DNA from: Deuterostichococcus epilithicus
Lineage: Eukaryota; Chlorophyta; Trebouxiophyceae; Prasiolales; Stichococcaceae
Assembly: GCA_033439295.1 (NCBI GenBank)
Contig: JAVTLE010000005.1
Location: 2,654,501-2,718,500, forward strand
DNA: 64,000 bases
Reading direction: 5' to 3'
Shown: positions 12,257 to 23,067 of the stretch, in pieces
Position numbering within the stretch: position 1 is the first letter of the stretch
Layout: the number at the start of each line of letters is the position of its first letter
Notes under the pieces: generated by a model
Databases searched by the model: none
Seen by the model: the letters and a program-made list of their open reading frames with translations, nothing else
What the model was told of the DNA's origin: nothing
Program-made: the position numbers and the translations under genes

Positions 12257-13624
12257 TCAGTGCTTGTGCTTGGCAGTGCGGTCCGCGCCGCCCAGTCGCT
12301 GCCCGGCGCCTGGGAAGGCGCCGCCGTCCAGGCCGCCCCCGCGGCCCGTCAGCAGCCGCCAGCCGGCCCACAGGCTCACCGCCGCAACGGCGCCCAGCAG
12401 GAGCAAGTCGGCCGTCGTGTACTGAGCCCCCGAGGCCTTCTTGGTTTTCGCCTTTGCCTTCTTGCGCGCTTTCTTCTGGTTTTTAGCCGCTGCCGCCTTC
12501 TTTTTTGGCGCCGGCGCCGGTGCCGCGCCGCGCTCGCTACCCGCCGCCGGCTCGGCGCCGGTGGCGCACGAGTCCAGGCCCGCCGCGTCGCCGCCGCCGC
12601 CCCAGCAGCGGCCGGCGTCACTGCTGACTGCATAGCCCGCCGCGCTGCACAGCTCCCGGCCAGAGGCCGCCAGCTCACTCGCGCGCGCGCACACCAGCGC
12701 CTGCTGTCCCTCCGATGTGCACGGCACCAGCGCGCCTGTGCCATTGAGTCATATGTAGCGTTTGAGCTACCGAGCCTTGAAGCTGTTGAGCCACACTTGA
12801 GCCATTGGTCACAACTTTCCCCCTCGGGCCCTGATCGGTGACGAGATTAAGCACACTGCCTGAGCCCGCTGAAAGGTGGTTTTGCAGCAGCGCAAGCCTT
12901 GGATCAGCCTCACTGACGGCAAACGCGCACCGGAGGTGGGATGGAAGGCGAAGTACTCGTCTGCGCACTCCTGGTAGAGGCCATCGCAGAAGTGGTGGCA
13001 CACGGCCGGCCGCAGACCGGTGCCCACGAGGGGGTCACACACCCTGCACAGGGGAGAGAATGGGCCATCGTCAGGCAGCTATTCACTGACATTGAGCCGG
13101 GTTGAGCATGGGTCGATGCAGTCGTGTCTGGACTTGTGCTTCTGTCGAATGAACTGCAGGCAAGTTCGACTGTCATCAAGGCCTGACGTCGTGCACACCT
13201 GCAGGCCAGCCGGCTGACGTAGGACTTGCACTGCACCGAGAATGCCGCGTCCAGGAGCACCGCCTTCAGGCTGTTGTAAATCAAGGCGCTGTGCGAGTGC
13301 TCGCAGCAGGAACAGCGATCGTACTCGCGACAGAAGGCTAGGCCGCCGGTGTGGCGCGGCGGCCCAAAGGGCGCCGCCAGTTTGAGGAAGCCCTGTAGGT
13401 ATTGGTGCAATGCACATTGGCAGCGACGCACTCTCGAGCCAGATCTCAGACAGTCCCATGCGGCTTTTGCAATGGACTTGCTGCAGTGTCAGACCGGCCC
13501 AACTCTGTGTCTGCACCTGGGGCTTGCACAGTGGCGTTAATGGCGGCGCGTCAGCATGCGTACACAAAGCTGTGGACAGCAGCGTGAGCAGCACGACCAC
13601 CCAGCTCTCCAATTGTCGCGACAT
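12257..13624 (-). CDS. Folate-receptor-like cysteine-rich membrane protein
   Basis: Four exons (13624-13517, 13392-13199, 13043-12931, 12735-12257) join in frame to 297 aa. The start gives a clear signal peptide, VVVLLTLLSTALC, residues about 9-21. The middle matches the folate-receptor family cysteine pattern: FCREYDRCSCCEHSHSALI (about residue 55) and VCHHFCDGLYQECADEYFAF (about 115). The C-terminal half is Ala/Lys-rich, with a long lysine block, and ends with one membrane segment, LLLLGAVAAVSLWAGWRLL, and a short tail. The predicted topology is a secreted cysteine-rich domain anchored by a C-terminal helix. Family members in animals bind folate or act as sperm-egg receptors; the ligand in algae is not known, and folate binding here is unproven. 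The gene is convergent with listerin. Confidence 0.8.
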
Positions 13625-14308
13625 CGCGGTCGCGACGATCGCTCACGATCGCTGTTGCACTATGCCCATGTCACCACGCATCATGACACGACTGCAGATG
13701 CTCGGACGGTTTCCACCCCAATCAGTTCGAATGTCACTTCAGTTTCAAGCCTAAAGAGCCTGCTGCAACATGCTGGGCTCTACAACAAGCACCGAGCATG
13801 CACAAGTAAAGTTCTCAGAGACGCTCGCGTCCAAGGCGATGCTGTGATCTGGTCAATCCGACGCAGCCGCGCAGCGCCCCGTCCGGCACGCAGTGAAGAG
13901 GCGCAAAGCTGCAGGATGTGAAGCCTGATCGAGCTGGTCTGCGATTCCATCATCGCAACACGCTCATTGACGCATTGATCCGCTGGCAGGGGTGCGGAGC
14001 ATCAACGGCGGAAAGCCTGGCGGCAGAGGCTACTGCTACTCTCCCAGCGACCAAGGAAGAGGTTACTGCACCGGGGTTGAACGAAACACCTCGGCAGGTG
14101 CCGAGGCCTTACCGTCAATGCACAGCTTTGGACTGTCGCTGCGTGCATGATGCCTGACGATGCCAAACTGCCCCGGCTTGACATGAGAGCTTACGCCAAC
14201 ATGTTACCGATTTCAAATACCAGTGGTTTGCACTGGTTTGCACTTCTCAAGCATTAAACTTGCAGCACCTACTGCGCAGGCCTACCTTGCAAAAGGTTTG
14301 CAACGGGC
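13625..14308. other. Upstream region of the folate-receptor-like gene
   Basis: This 684-bp stretch lies between the folate-receptor-like start codon and the tRNA terminator. Short open frames are present on both strands but none shows splice-consistent coding or a family match. It presumably contains the promoter and 5' UTR of the minus-strand gene; no clear motif was recognised. Confidence 0.5.
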
Positions 14309-14312
14309 AAAA
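14309..14312 (-). terminator. RNA polymerase III terminator of the tRNA gene
   Basis: On the minus strand a run of four T residues follows the tRNA discriminator base after one spacer base. This is the usual minimal Pol III stop. Confidence 0.7.
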
Positions 14313-14313
14313 C

Positions 14314-14387
14314 TACTCGGAGCGAGGTTCGAACTCGCGACCTTTCGCGTGTGAGGCGAACGTCATAACCAGCTAGACCATCCGAGC
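14314..14387 (-). tRNA. tRNA-Val (anticodon CAC)
   Basis: On the minus strand the sequence folds as a complete cloverleaf of 74 nt. The acceptor pairs GCTCGGA with TCCGAGT, with one G-T pair at the top. The A box is TGGTCTAGCTGG, and the anticodon stem TTCGC/GCGAA holds loop CTCACAC, giving anticodon CAC at 14353-14351. The T arm GCGAG/CTCGC has loop TTCGAAC, and the discriminator is A. CCA is not encoded, and there is no intron between anticodon and stem. This is the expected form for a nuclear valine tRNA reading GUG, a common codon in GC-rich genes. Confidence 0.95.
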
Positions 14388-14479
14388 GGACTGAAGCGTG
14401 TCGACGTGGACGAGTCAGCATGTTATATAGCTGAAATTTCCGCCAGACTCGTATTTGCCCCTATTTGAACTTCATTGTC

Positions 14480-14528
14480 AACCCCTACTAGTTGCTCATG
14501 CTTCGCTGAGCCTGGGCTGTTATGCCGT
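14480..14528 (+). repeat. Dispersed short repeat, copy 1
   Basis: A block of about 49 bp that starts AACCCCT, carries CATGCTTCGCTGAGCCTGGG and ends ATGCCGTG recurs 480 bp downstream with small changes. It lies between the tRNA and WDR33. It is too short to name a family and may be the edge of a decayed SINE or other dispersed element. Confidence 0.7.
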
Positions 14529-14959
14529 GAGCTGCAAAGGGTCCTTTGCGCGGTCCTGCACATGTAGGCCCGCGGGCGCTTGACATGCATCTGTGAGGTT
14601 GCAAGGGCTCGCCCCCCCTGTGTGTGTAGCCCTGCGTCCTGGGGCCCCTCGACCTACTGCCAAAGACAAGGGGCCGCACATCCTCGACGCGCAGTCAGGC
14701 GGGCTACGTCAAGCGCTGGCCTGGCCTGCCGGCCGTCTCGCGGCAGCGGCGGCGCTTGCTGTCATGGCTATCCCGCCGCCCCGCCGAGCACCGCTGCCCT
14801 TGACACCAAAGAACATGGCCATCGCTCATGGTCAGTGGTCCGCGTAGTAGCTCTTGCTCACACAGCGACCCAGCTTGGACACTCGGCCTAGCGGCTCGCC
14901 TTTGTACTGCGTTCCGCCACTTGTCGCCGCACCTTCGCTCGCTATTCAGCCCTACTGAT

Positions 14960-15006
14960 AAACCCCTGTTGTGCATGCTTCGCTGAGCCTGGGATGTAAT
15001 GCCGTG
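14960..15006 (+). repeat. Dispersed short repeat, copy 2
   Basis: This is the second copy of the block at 14480-14528, same orientation, sharing the 20-bp core CATGCTTCGCTGAGCCTGGG and the end ATGCCGTG. Similarity fades immediately after the block. The rest of 14388-15382 holds no coding exon I can support; it includes the WDR33 3' flank. Confidence 0.7.
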
Positions 15007-15382
15007 TACGCGAAGAAAGGTTGACCTGGCCGTTTGCTGTGCACGCCCCTGGTACAAGCTCACGGGGGCTGCTGGTATGCCTTTGGTTTGCCGAGGTCAC
15101 CAACCCCTTCATGACAAGGCCTTGAGCCCTTCCCCCACTCTGGGCTTGGGCACAAGCCCTTGCGCCCTCACTCGGCCAGTCACACCCTTTGTCAGTGGAC
15201 CTGCAGTTTGCAGAGCCCTGCCGCCTGCCACCACATCGGTCCTCAATTGTAGAGTGATGCATCAGGCAGCCACGATAGTGCATCTGAGAATCCTGTCTCA
15301 AAACCCTCTGGAACAAACACCTGCTGCTGGGACGGTCATATGCATCGGCAGCAACGGCCGTTCGACTGTGCCGCGCAGTTCC

Positions 15383-18300
15383 TCACTGTGCATGCCTGCC
15401 ACCTCCATGCCCACGGCCCCGCCCCCGACCCGGCAGCCGGCCCCCTAGCGGCGGCGCCAGTGTCGGCGGCGGTGGTATCCCCACCCTCGGCTTCGGCGGC
15501 GGCGGCGGCTGCTGCGCATACTGGCTGCGCATGACCGCCGGCCTGCGTGACAACGCATCCTGCTGCAGCGGCGCCGCAGCGGGGCTGTCCTGCCTGCTTA
15601 GCTGGCTGCCAGTGCGGCCTTCGGCGGCGGGGCCGCCGGCACCAAAGGCGCCACAATGCGGCCGCTTCGTGCCCTGCGCATGACTGGGGGGAGGTGGCTG
15701 CGCCGGCATCGCGGGCGAATCGGCGCGGCTGTGCCACTGCAGTCGGGAGGGCACGCTGCCGGCGATGCCGGGCGGCGGTGCCACCAGCGGCGGCGTGGGC
15801 CCCAGACCCGCAGAGCCCGGCCGATCCAGCTGCGCCGCGTCTGCGGTGCGGGGCACACGCCAGCAGTTCTTCAGGCTCCACAGCATGTACCAGGCCTTGT
15901 TTCTCATGGAGGGCTTGAGCACAGAGTGCAACCGGTCAGAACTGAATCCTTGGCCGCATACATGCAATTAAATCTGCCGATATCAGCAGATGTGCTGAAG
16001 CCAGCGGCCAAGAGGTTGCACGCACCCAGCATGGTGGCAGGCGCAAATGCCACAGCTTCGCCGATGCCGGGGATGGCGCCACCTGCCGCTGCCACCGTCG
16101 GCGCCTGCCGTGTCGCTGGCGCCTCGCCTGCAGCGGCCAGCTCATAATATTGCAGGGGAGTTCCAGCCTCCGTTGCATTGACTGTACGCTTGATGTTGCG
16201 GCGGACCAACGGATGCAAAGCTTTGCTTCAGACAGCAGGCGGTGCGGCTTTGAATCCCACCCTCGAGCACAGCTTGGGCGCGCATGGCAGCCTGGTGCTG
16301 GTCGGTGCCGTCGCCGGGGCGGGCGCGGCACCAGAAGCGCAGCATCTGGTCGTTGCTGCCGGTCGCCAGCATGTGGCCCGCCGGGTGCCATGCCATTGCC
16401 GTGATGCTGCCCTCATGCGCGCCCCGCACCTCAGCCTGAGGAAAACGAGATGAATCAAAAGTAAACAAACGAATGAAGAAAGGAATGAATTGGATGTATG
16501 AAGGTATGTATGGATGCATGAATGAGCCCTTCTTGCAGCGCCATGTAGCTGTCCGTCTCACCAGGGGCGAGTTCGAAGCACGACGAGCCATTTGGATCGG
16601 CGCAGCAGAATGTGTCAACAATTACAATGGGATGGTGGGAAGCAATGCACCTGGGGGCCGGGCCGCGAGGCCAGCCAGTACAGCAGGGTGCCGTCGAAGC
16701 CGCCGCTGGCAAACAGCTCCTCGTGCACGGGGTGCCAGGCGGCGCACACCACGTCCTTGGCGTGCCCCTTGAACGTCTGCACCTCCCGCAGCGTCCGCAG
16801 GTCCCACACCTGGCGTTGTGAAGCATCATCACATTGGCACTGGAGTGCTGCTGCAAAGTGCACAACGTCGCTGCTCTGATGCGCGGATCGGCTCGATGGC
16901 GCGGAGAGTGGAGGTTGTGACAGAGGTGAGGCCCCCGCACTGCAATGGTATTGAGCGTCTCTGCCTGCCATCTGTAGCTGGAAGGCTGGCGTGCAGCTGC
17001 CAGCAGACCCTCCGCCGCGCTCCGCTTCCCTCGCCGCCACGCGGACCGCCCTGAAGTCGGCTGCAGCAGGCCGCGGCACACGCGCTTCACGATGCAAGGC
17101 CGGACTGCGCCGCCCCACCTTGCAGGTGGCGTCGCGGGCGGCGGTCAGCAGCCAGTTGCCGTTGTCGTTCCAGGCGACGGTGGACAGGCTGCCCTTGTGG
17201 CCGTGCAGCGTAGCCACCGCGGTGCCGCCCTTGACGTCCCACATCTTCACCAGCGCGTCCTTGCTGCACATGAATTAAAGTACACCCTTCACGTGGTCCC
17301 CTGTGGTCACGTCGACTGCAGCCCTTGCACACTGGGCGCGGAGTGCTAGACGAGTCTCTCTCTCTGATGCCACCTGTCCGCAAGCTGCCGTGCGATCTGG
17401 ACTTCAGCACGCCATCCCGCAGGAGGCGAGGTGACCGTTCACAGCATCTGGACATGCTTGTGCACTGCTGCCCTGTAAGCGCCCAGCCCAAGGGTGCCAG
17501 AGTTCGAACTTGCTGCTGCTGCTGCCCAACTCAGATCTGGGCATCTGCCGATTGCTGGACAATTTACTCAACGAGGCAGTTGGGCACACACCTGCCAGAG
17601 GCGAGGAGGGCGTGGTGTGGGTGCCAGTGCGCGGTGTTGACGTCGCCGCCGTGGCCCGTCATCACCTGCTCCGCTTTGCACGTCGCAAAGTCCCACACCT
17701 GGCGCAGGCGCACGCCTCGAGCGATCGCACCTCGTGGGCGCGTGAGCAACAGACGAGTGCCTAATGCTCAGCGCTGCCGTGCCTGTAGCTCAGCTCTCAT
17801 CCCAACATCGCAGCACTCGCAGCACCCACCACACCGCAACCAATGTGCACCGATGCTTTTGCGACAGGTGGGTCGCCCGTTGCTTGCTGAGCCAAGAATG
17901 AACAGAAAGATTGAGCAGAAAGAAAGGAGCACCTTGACGGTTGAGTCCTTAGACGCGGTGGCGAACTTGAGGTCGCTGTGCGCAAAGGTGATGGCGCAGA
18001 CGCCCTCGCGGTGTCCCGCCTCCTGCTTCACCAGCTCCAGGTTGGGCTTCCAGTATCGGAAGCAGCCCTGCGCCCCAAGAAGTGGACCATCGTGCTCAGA
18101 GGATAACAAACATGTCCCTGGCGATAGATTCCACCTACAGATATGGGTTCCAACCACAATTGTGGCTGATTTGCACCGCGGCGACAGGAGGGGCGGCTCT
18201 GGCACTACGACTTGCCGGCTCCGGCAGCAGTCCTGCGGCCCGGGGCAACACTGCGACGGTGCGGGCCACGCAGCAGCTATGACACCGTACGCCGGCGGCA

Positions 18301-19603
18301 CATGTGAAGGGTCACGCATTGTGCGCCCTCAGCTGGCAGCAGCACCAGCTCGATCTTCTCACGACTGCAGGAGGGTGCTCCTTGGAGCAGGATGTGGCGG
18401 GAGTTGCACCCAGCAAGTCTCAGAGGAACAGCAGGCATCCAGGGTTTTCGAGCTTTATCCAGGAGGAGAGGCGCTCTGAGTTCAGGGCAAGGAAGAGCAT
18501 GCGCGCCGTGTCATCGCCGGACAGGATCCAGTTGCCGTTGTGCGAGAAGGTCATCGCGCGCACGGGCGCCTCGTGCGCCTGCAGGACCGACTCGAAGGCG
18601 AAGCCCGCCGAGCCCGCCCACAGCGCGAACTCGCCGCTCTGCGCGCCGGCAAAGACGCGCCGCCCCCCGGGCGTCCACACCACGGTGTTGATCGTGGTCT
18701 TGGACTGCCCGCGGTGCAGGACAGCGGCGTCAAGAGCGAGCCTTAGCAAGCAGTGCTGATGCTGCGATGCTGGATGCACAGCCTCGCGCCCGGGTCCACG
18801 GCTGCCCTCCCCGCTACTTACACGTCGCCAGAGTGGCGCCCCCACTGCACGAGCACCGCACAGCCGACCCACCTTGTTGACCATGGCGTGCACGAAGCGT
18901 GTGTTGAAGCTGCTCGCGGGCTGGTGCACGTACCCTGCCGGCGGCAGCACCTGCGCGGTCCAGCACCCAGGTCTTGCGGCCGCATGCGAATCTGAAACCC
19001 CGTAACAGTGCGCAGCCGCTGCACAAGTCGTCCCGCATGAGCGGCACAGGCGTGGGAAGACAGAGCAGGGCGTGGCTGCAACTCGCCAGAACTCACATCC
19101 AGGGCGCCCCCGGGCGTCGGCTGCACCTCGCGCGCGTCGCCGGCGCCGTGCGCGATGAAGCGTGCCTGCAGCAGCTGCACGAAGGGCCCAGAAGGGTCGA
19201 TGGTCCGCCTGCAGCATGGCGTCAAACGGGTCAGCATGCTGGTCTGCCCTGCAAGTCGCCGTTCGAGGCCCCCGGAACAGCTTGCACCAGGTCCCGAGCT
19301 GTAAGTTGGCTCTCAAGGAATTGGAGTGCGAATTGTAGTTGCAGGCTCTCCGATTCACTGCGCCACAATGGATCTGGACAGCGTATTGATGTTTGCTCAT
19401 GCCAGCAACCCAGTTGCTGCTGCTTTGACGGCTGCGGCAGCAAACGCCCAGCATCCACACACGAGATGAGAGTTGACACGCCTGGACGCGACAAGTCACC
19501 TCGGAACTGCGGGACGGTGCGTCTTCGCCCCCTCGAGGCTGATCTCTGCCGGCGGCGCCCCCGGCAGCAGCGCCAGGGCATTCTGTGCGTTCGGTGCCGC
19601 CAT
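15383..19603 (-). CDS. WDR33: WDR33/FY, WD40 subunit of the pre-mRNA cleavage and polyadenylation factor
   Basis: This nuclear CPSF subunit helps recognise the poly(A) signal; the plant homologue is FY. Eleven exons join in frame to 590 aa: 19603-19500, 19208-19097, 18950-18873, 18704-18507, 18067-17933, 17698-17592, 17263-17119, 16809-16651, 16435-16261, 16127-16026, 15840-15383. Family signatures in order are RRTIDPSG and LQPTPGG-like sequence before the propeller, [54 protein letters not shown], then WD repeats ending WDLRTLREV and [17 protein letters not shown]. After the propeller comes IPGIGE (about residue 423), conserved in FY/WDR33, and then a Pro-rich tail ending in Arg-Gly repeats. 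Intron 4 appears to use a GC donor at 18506, because only that junction keeps the family alignment and frame. Confidence 0.95.
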
Positions 19604-20290
19604 GCTGCTGGCTGACACACGGAGCTGGTGGTCCGCCGCAGCAGGTATCCTCTCAATACACCGTCATTGCAACCCCGTCCTGGATGCTAAAGCCTTTCCC
19701 AGGCACCCTGTTGCTGAGGCGTGCACATGGCCGCAGCAGCTGACGTCCTGGATCGGGGTTCAGAATTGAAATGCATGGTGACGATTGCCCCTTTAAGCTT
19801 TCAAAGACATCATGAGCCTTGAGCTCTCTTTCAAGACTGATCCGCAGTAAGCAAGCTAGTCGTAAGAAACAGGTGTTGTGTTCGAGCGAAGCAGTTTTTC
19901 TGGTCGGAGTTGAGCTGCGGCAAAGCTCATCAGCTACAAATAGTTTGCTGGTCGATGCAAAGCTTGTCAGTCCAATCAAAGTGGGTTGTGGCAACAACAC
20001 GGCGTCTGCACCTCGGACTCCGACACCCATGTGCACGTGATGACATCGCGAGCCTCGCCTCTCGCGTTGCGCCATCGGTTCTCGCATTCACGTGTGGCGA
20101 GCGTATTCGCTGTGCTGCTTCTGGCTGACGCTACACCGTCACCGCACCTCAGTGAACCTGAGCGTTTAGTAGTAGCCGAGCCGGGCGAAGTAGGCAGTGG
20201 CAGCAGACAATGATATCGATCCAAAGTCGAGCGCAGCAGCGAGAGAACGCCTGACACTCGAATAGCGGACCCCACGACCAGACGGACGGC
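19604..20290. other. Divergent promoter region between WDR33 and the hydrolase
   Basis: This 687-bp gap lies between two divergent start codons and must contain both promoters and 5' UTRs. AT content is visibly higher than in flanking exons around 19800-19990. No TATA-like element or other motif was convincing. Confidence 0.5.
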
Positions 20291-22829
20291 ATGGCATCGC
20301 CTGCGCCGCCGCTGTTGCGCGGCCTGACCGCCGCTGTCACACGAGTCGTATGCGTGAGCTCTCAGATCCGCTGAACATCCATCTGCTGCTTTGGTGTGAG
20401 AATGTTGGGGAGGGACACGCGCGTCGCCTTGAAGACCAGACAGCTCTCGCACAGGGGCAGAGTGCTTGCAGTACCTCAGTTACAAGCAGGGCATCTAGGC
20501 CGTTCACCTGAAACTTGTTTGCGGCTGTGCGACATGCAGTGTGCACTGGTGGTCCTGCCCTGCCTGTACGTCTCTAGCCGGCACAGCGTGGCAACCGACG
20601 CCCTGGGCGGCGAGCCGCTGCGGTCTTTTACCACTCCCACCCACTTCTCCAACAGGAGCGCGCCAGAGCAAAAGGTGAGCACCTTGAATCGGCGGCGCCC
20701 ATGTTGAAGCTGTCGTGCCGGCTGACAAAGTCTTTGCCTGTCATCAATGCTGGGCTGCTGGTACAAGTCATGATCACGCAGGATAACGCTTCATCGCCAG
20801 AACTTGTGCTGTGCTTCAGGAGCTTTTCGGGCAGAACGTCATCATAGAGCGGGTGCCAAACCCGCAGGGCGTGCTGCTGACCTTTCATGGCTGCAGCCAC
20901 AGCGCGCTGGACTGGTGGCGCACACAGCCATCATGCCAGAACTGCTTAGGTGCTGCCCTATTCTACGCTGGTTGCACATTGCGATAAAATTGCCACGCCT
21001 GCATGGCAATCCGTATCGTCTGGAATGTCTGTGCTCCCCTCTCTCACACAATGCAGCACATCTTGCCGATCAACAATTTGTGCAGCAGCTCCCCGGTTGC
21101 ACAGCAGTGCTCAACAGAGCCAGAGCCTGTAATCTATCATGAAAATCGCAGGCCTGCCGGAGGAGATGGCGATTGTGCGCGCGGCTGTGGCGCGACGCTA
21201 CACCGTGGTGGCACTGAGCTCCGCGGACCAGGCCGGCAGCAGGTGCTGGGCGGTGGCTGCGCCGCCCGCTAAGCCGGTCGACGTGCAGCGCACGGTGCAG
21301 ACCGTGGCAGAGCTGGTCAAGGTAGGCGGAACTGCATCGGTGGCGCCAGCCGTGGATGAGGCCCCGCGACCCTGCAATGCTGGCCTGGATGTTGCCTCCT
21401 GCACTGCCCAGTGGACCTCCGCCATGCACTCCCTGTGATGGCGATAGGTGGCGCGCAACTCGGGAGCCAGCATGAGAGCGTGGCCTGCAGCCCTTTTGCA
21501 TGCGCCTGTCAGCTGCGTGGTCCATCAGGCCGGCAGCTGAGGCCCGGCGGAACACTCACCAGTGCCCAGCGGACACAACCTGCGATTCATGCCGCAGGTC
21601 GAGAAGTGGGGGCAGCTGCCAATCTACGCGCTGGGGGCGTCTTCAGGAGGCGCTATGGCCGCCCTGCTGCCATTCCACCTGCAGCTGCAGGTGTGCCTCG
21701 TGTCGTCCTGGCAGCGGAAGACGCACTGAACGTGTGTTTCAGACAGCGAAGACGCACTGAACGTGTGTTTCAGACAGCTGCAAGTAGACGTGCATACTCT
21801 CGAATAAGGCCTTCAAGCACTCTGGCGTCACCACATCATCGTGCTCAAGGATTGATCGCAAAGTGCTGCAGTGTCCACGATGTCGACTGGGCTGCTGTGC
21901 CGGCATGCAGGGTGTGTGCGTGCAGATCATGGGCGTGCCGGCCGATGTGTACAAGGATGTCGGCAAGGAGCTGGCGTGGCCGTTTCCGCCGACGCTGTTC
22001 GTGCACATGCCACGGGACCGGCGCACTGCCGCCGTGGTGGCCCAGGACATTGCTGCGCTCACAGCAGAGGTGCGCCGATGTTCCGCCACCTGCCCTTGAA
22101 CCCAACTGCGTATCGCTCGCATGGCGGCGTCTCTCAGGAGCCTTGCGACTCCGTGTGCTATCACTACATCGCGCCTTTTCGTGCGAAATCAACTGCCAAA
22201 GCCACTGCGCTGCTTGCAGGGCGTGGCAACGCACGAGATCAAGGTGGAGCCGCTGCCGCTTTCAGAGACCTTCTTCTCCGACCGCGTGGAGGGCTTCAAC
22301 CCCAAAATGTCGGCCGAGGCCTATGCGGCACTCAAGGCTGGCGGCCTCCTGGACTCTGACAATTTCTTGAAGCAGGACCCGAGGTGACAGATGCGCCCGC
22401 GCCAGTCCTCTTTCCCGAAACCCGTGCAGCCGCATCAACAGCCATCCTTCCAAGACAGCACAGCTCATGTATGCGGGCCACAAATGAGCCACAGTTTCTG
22501 CTGGGCCATGCACTTCTACGCCTTGGTGCAGGGTGACCGTCGACAGGTGGGAAGGAGTGTTGAAGGAGGAGGTCCCTGCCATCCGAGAGATGAGCCTGGC
22601 GGCCGACAAGACGCCGCTGCCCGAGGAGCTCAATGTGGCGTGGGCAGGTGTCTGGAGCTTTTATGCGCTTTGCTTGGTCATGCTTCACTTGTACGTCCGG
22701 CACGTTGCTCACTCAGAGACCAACAGCAATGACGTGCCAATGTTACTGTTCGCAGGTCACGAAATTATCTCAGACACAACAGATGTGATGCTGGACTGGT
22801 TTGAAGCCCATCAATCTTCCACAGCATGA
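20291..22829 (+). CDS. Plant-type secreted or membrane-anchored alpha/beta hydrolase of unknown substrate
   Basis: Nine exons join in frame to 367 aa: 20291-20353, 20540-20674, 20820-20949, 21152-21321, 21598-21690, 21911-22069, 22220-22383, 22532-22647, 22756-22829. The N-terminus holds a hydrophobic signal or anchor (residues about 8-35). FHGC (about 88-91) fits the oxyanion-hole strand, and CQNCLGLPEE follows. GASSGG (about 179-184) is the nucleophile elbow with Ser181 as the likely nucleophile, and PPTLFVHMPRD lies on a later strand. GHEIISD (about 344-350) supplies a candidate catalytic His near the C-terminus. From memory, higher plants carry a conserved family with the same HGC, LPEE, GASSGG and FVHMP motifs, annotated only as alpha/beta hydrolase. 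The substrate cannot be inferred. The gene converges on SF3B4, with 238 bp between stops. Confidence 0.85.
21717..21778 (+). repeat. Perfect 31-bp tandem duplication in a hydrolase intron
   Basis: Two identical adjacent 31-bp copies (21717-21747 and 21748-21778), each beginning GAAGACGCACTGAACG, lie in intron 5 of the hydrolase. Complete identity suggests a recent local duplication. The repeat is away from the splice sites, so an effect on splicing is unlikely. Confidence 0.95.
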
Positions 22830-23067
22830 GGCGCTGCCATGAAGCAGCTCCCATCCCGCACATCTGTTCTGTGCATACATGCTCTCAGGTATGCATTCGG
22901 AGGTCCACAAAAGCATGTTGCACTGCGTCAATGCTTCCTGCACTGTGTCTTCAAGCCAGCTGGTCATCAGTCTCGACACTGCGCCCTGATCCAGCTCCCC
23001 AGAACGACACAGCTCCCGCCATGCACTGACGAGCGGCTACACTGTGCCAACCAAAACCCCACACTGC

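Noticed and set aside
15336-15881. An alternative frame for the last WDR33 exon, ending at 15336
   Set aside because: The Pro-rich frame ending at 15383 is the one in phase with exon 10 and carries the Arg-Gly tail; the alternative is out of phase.
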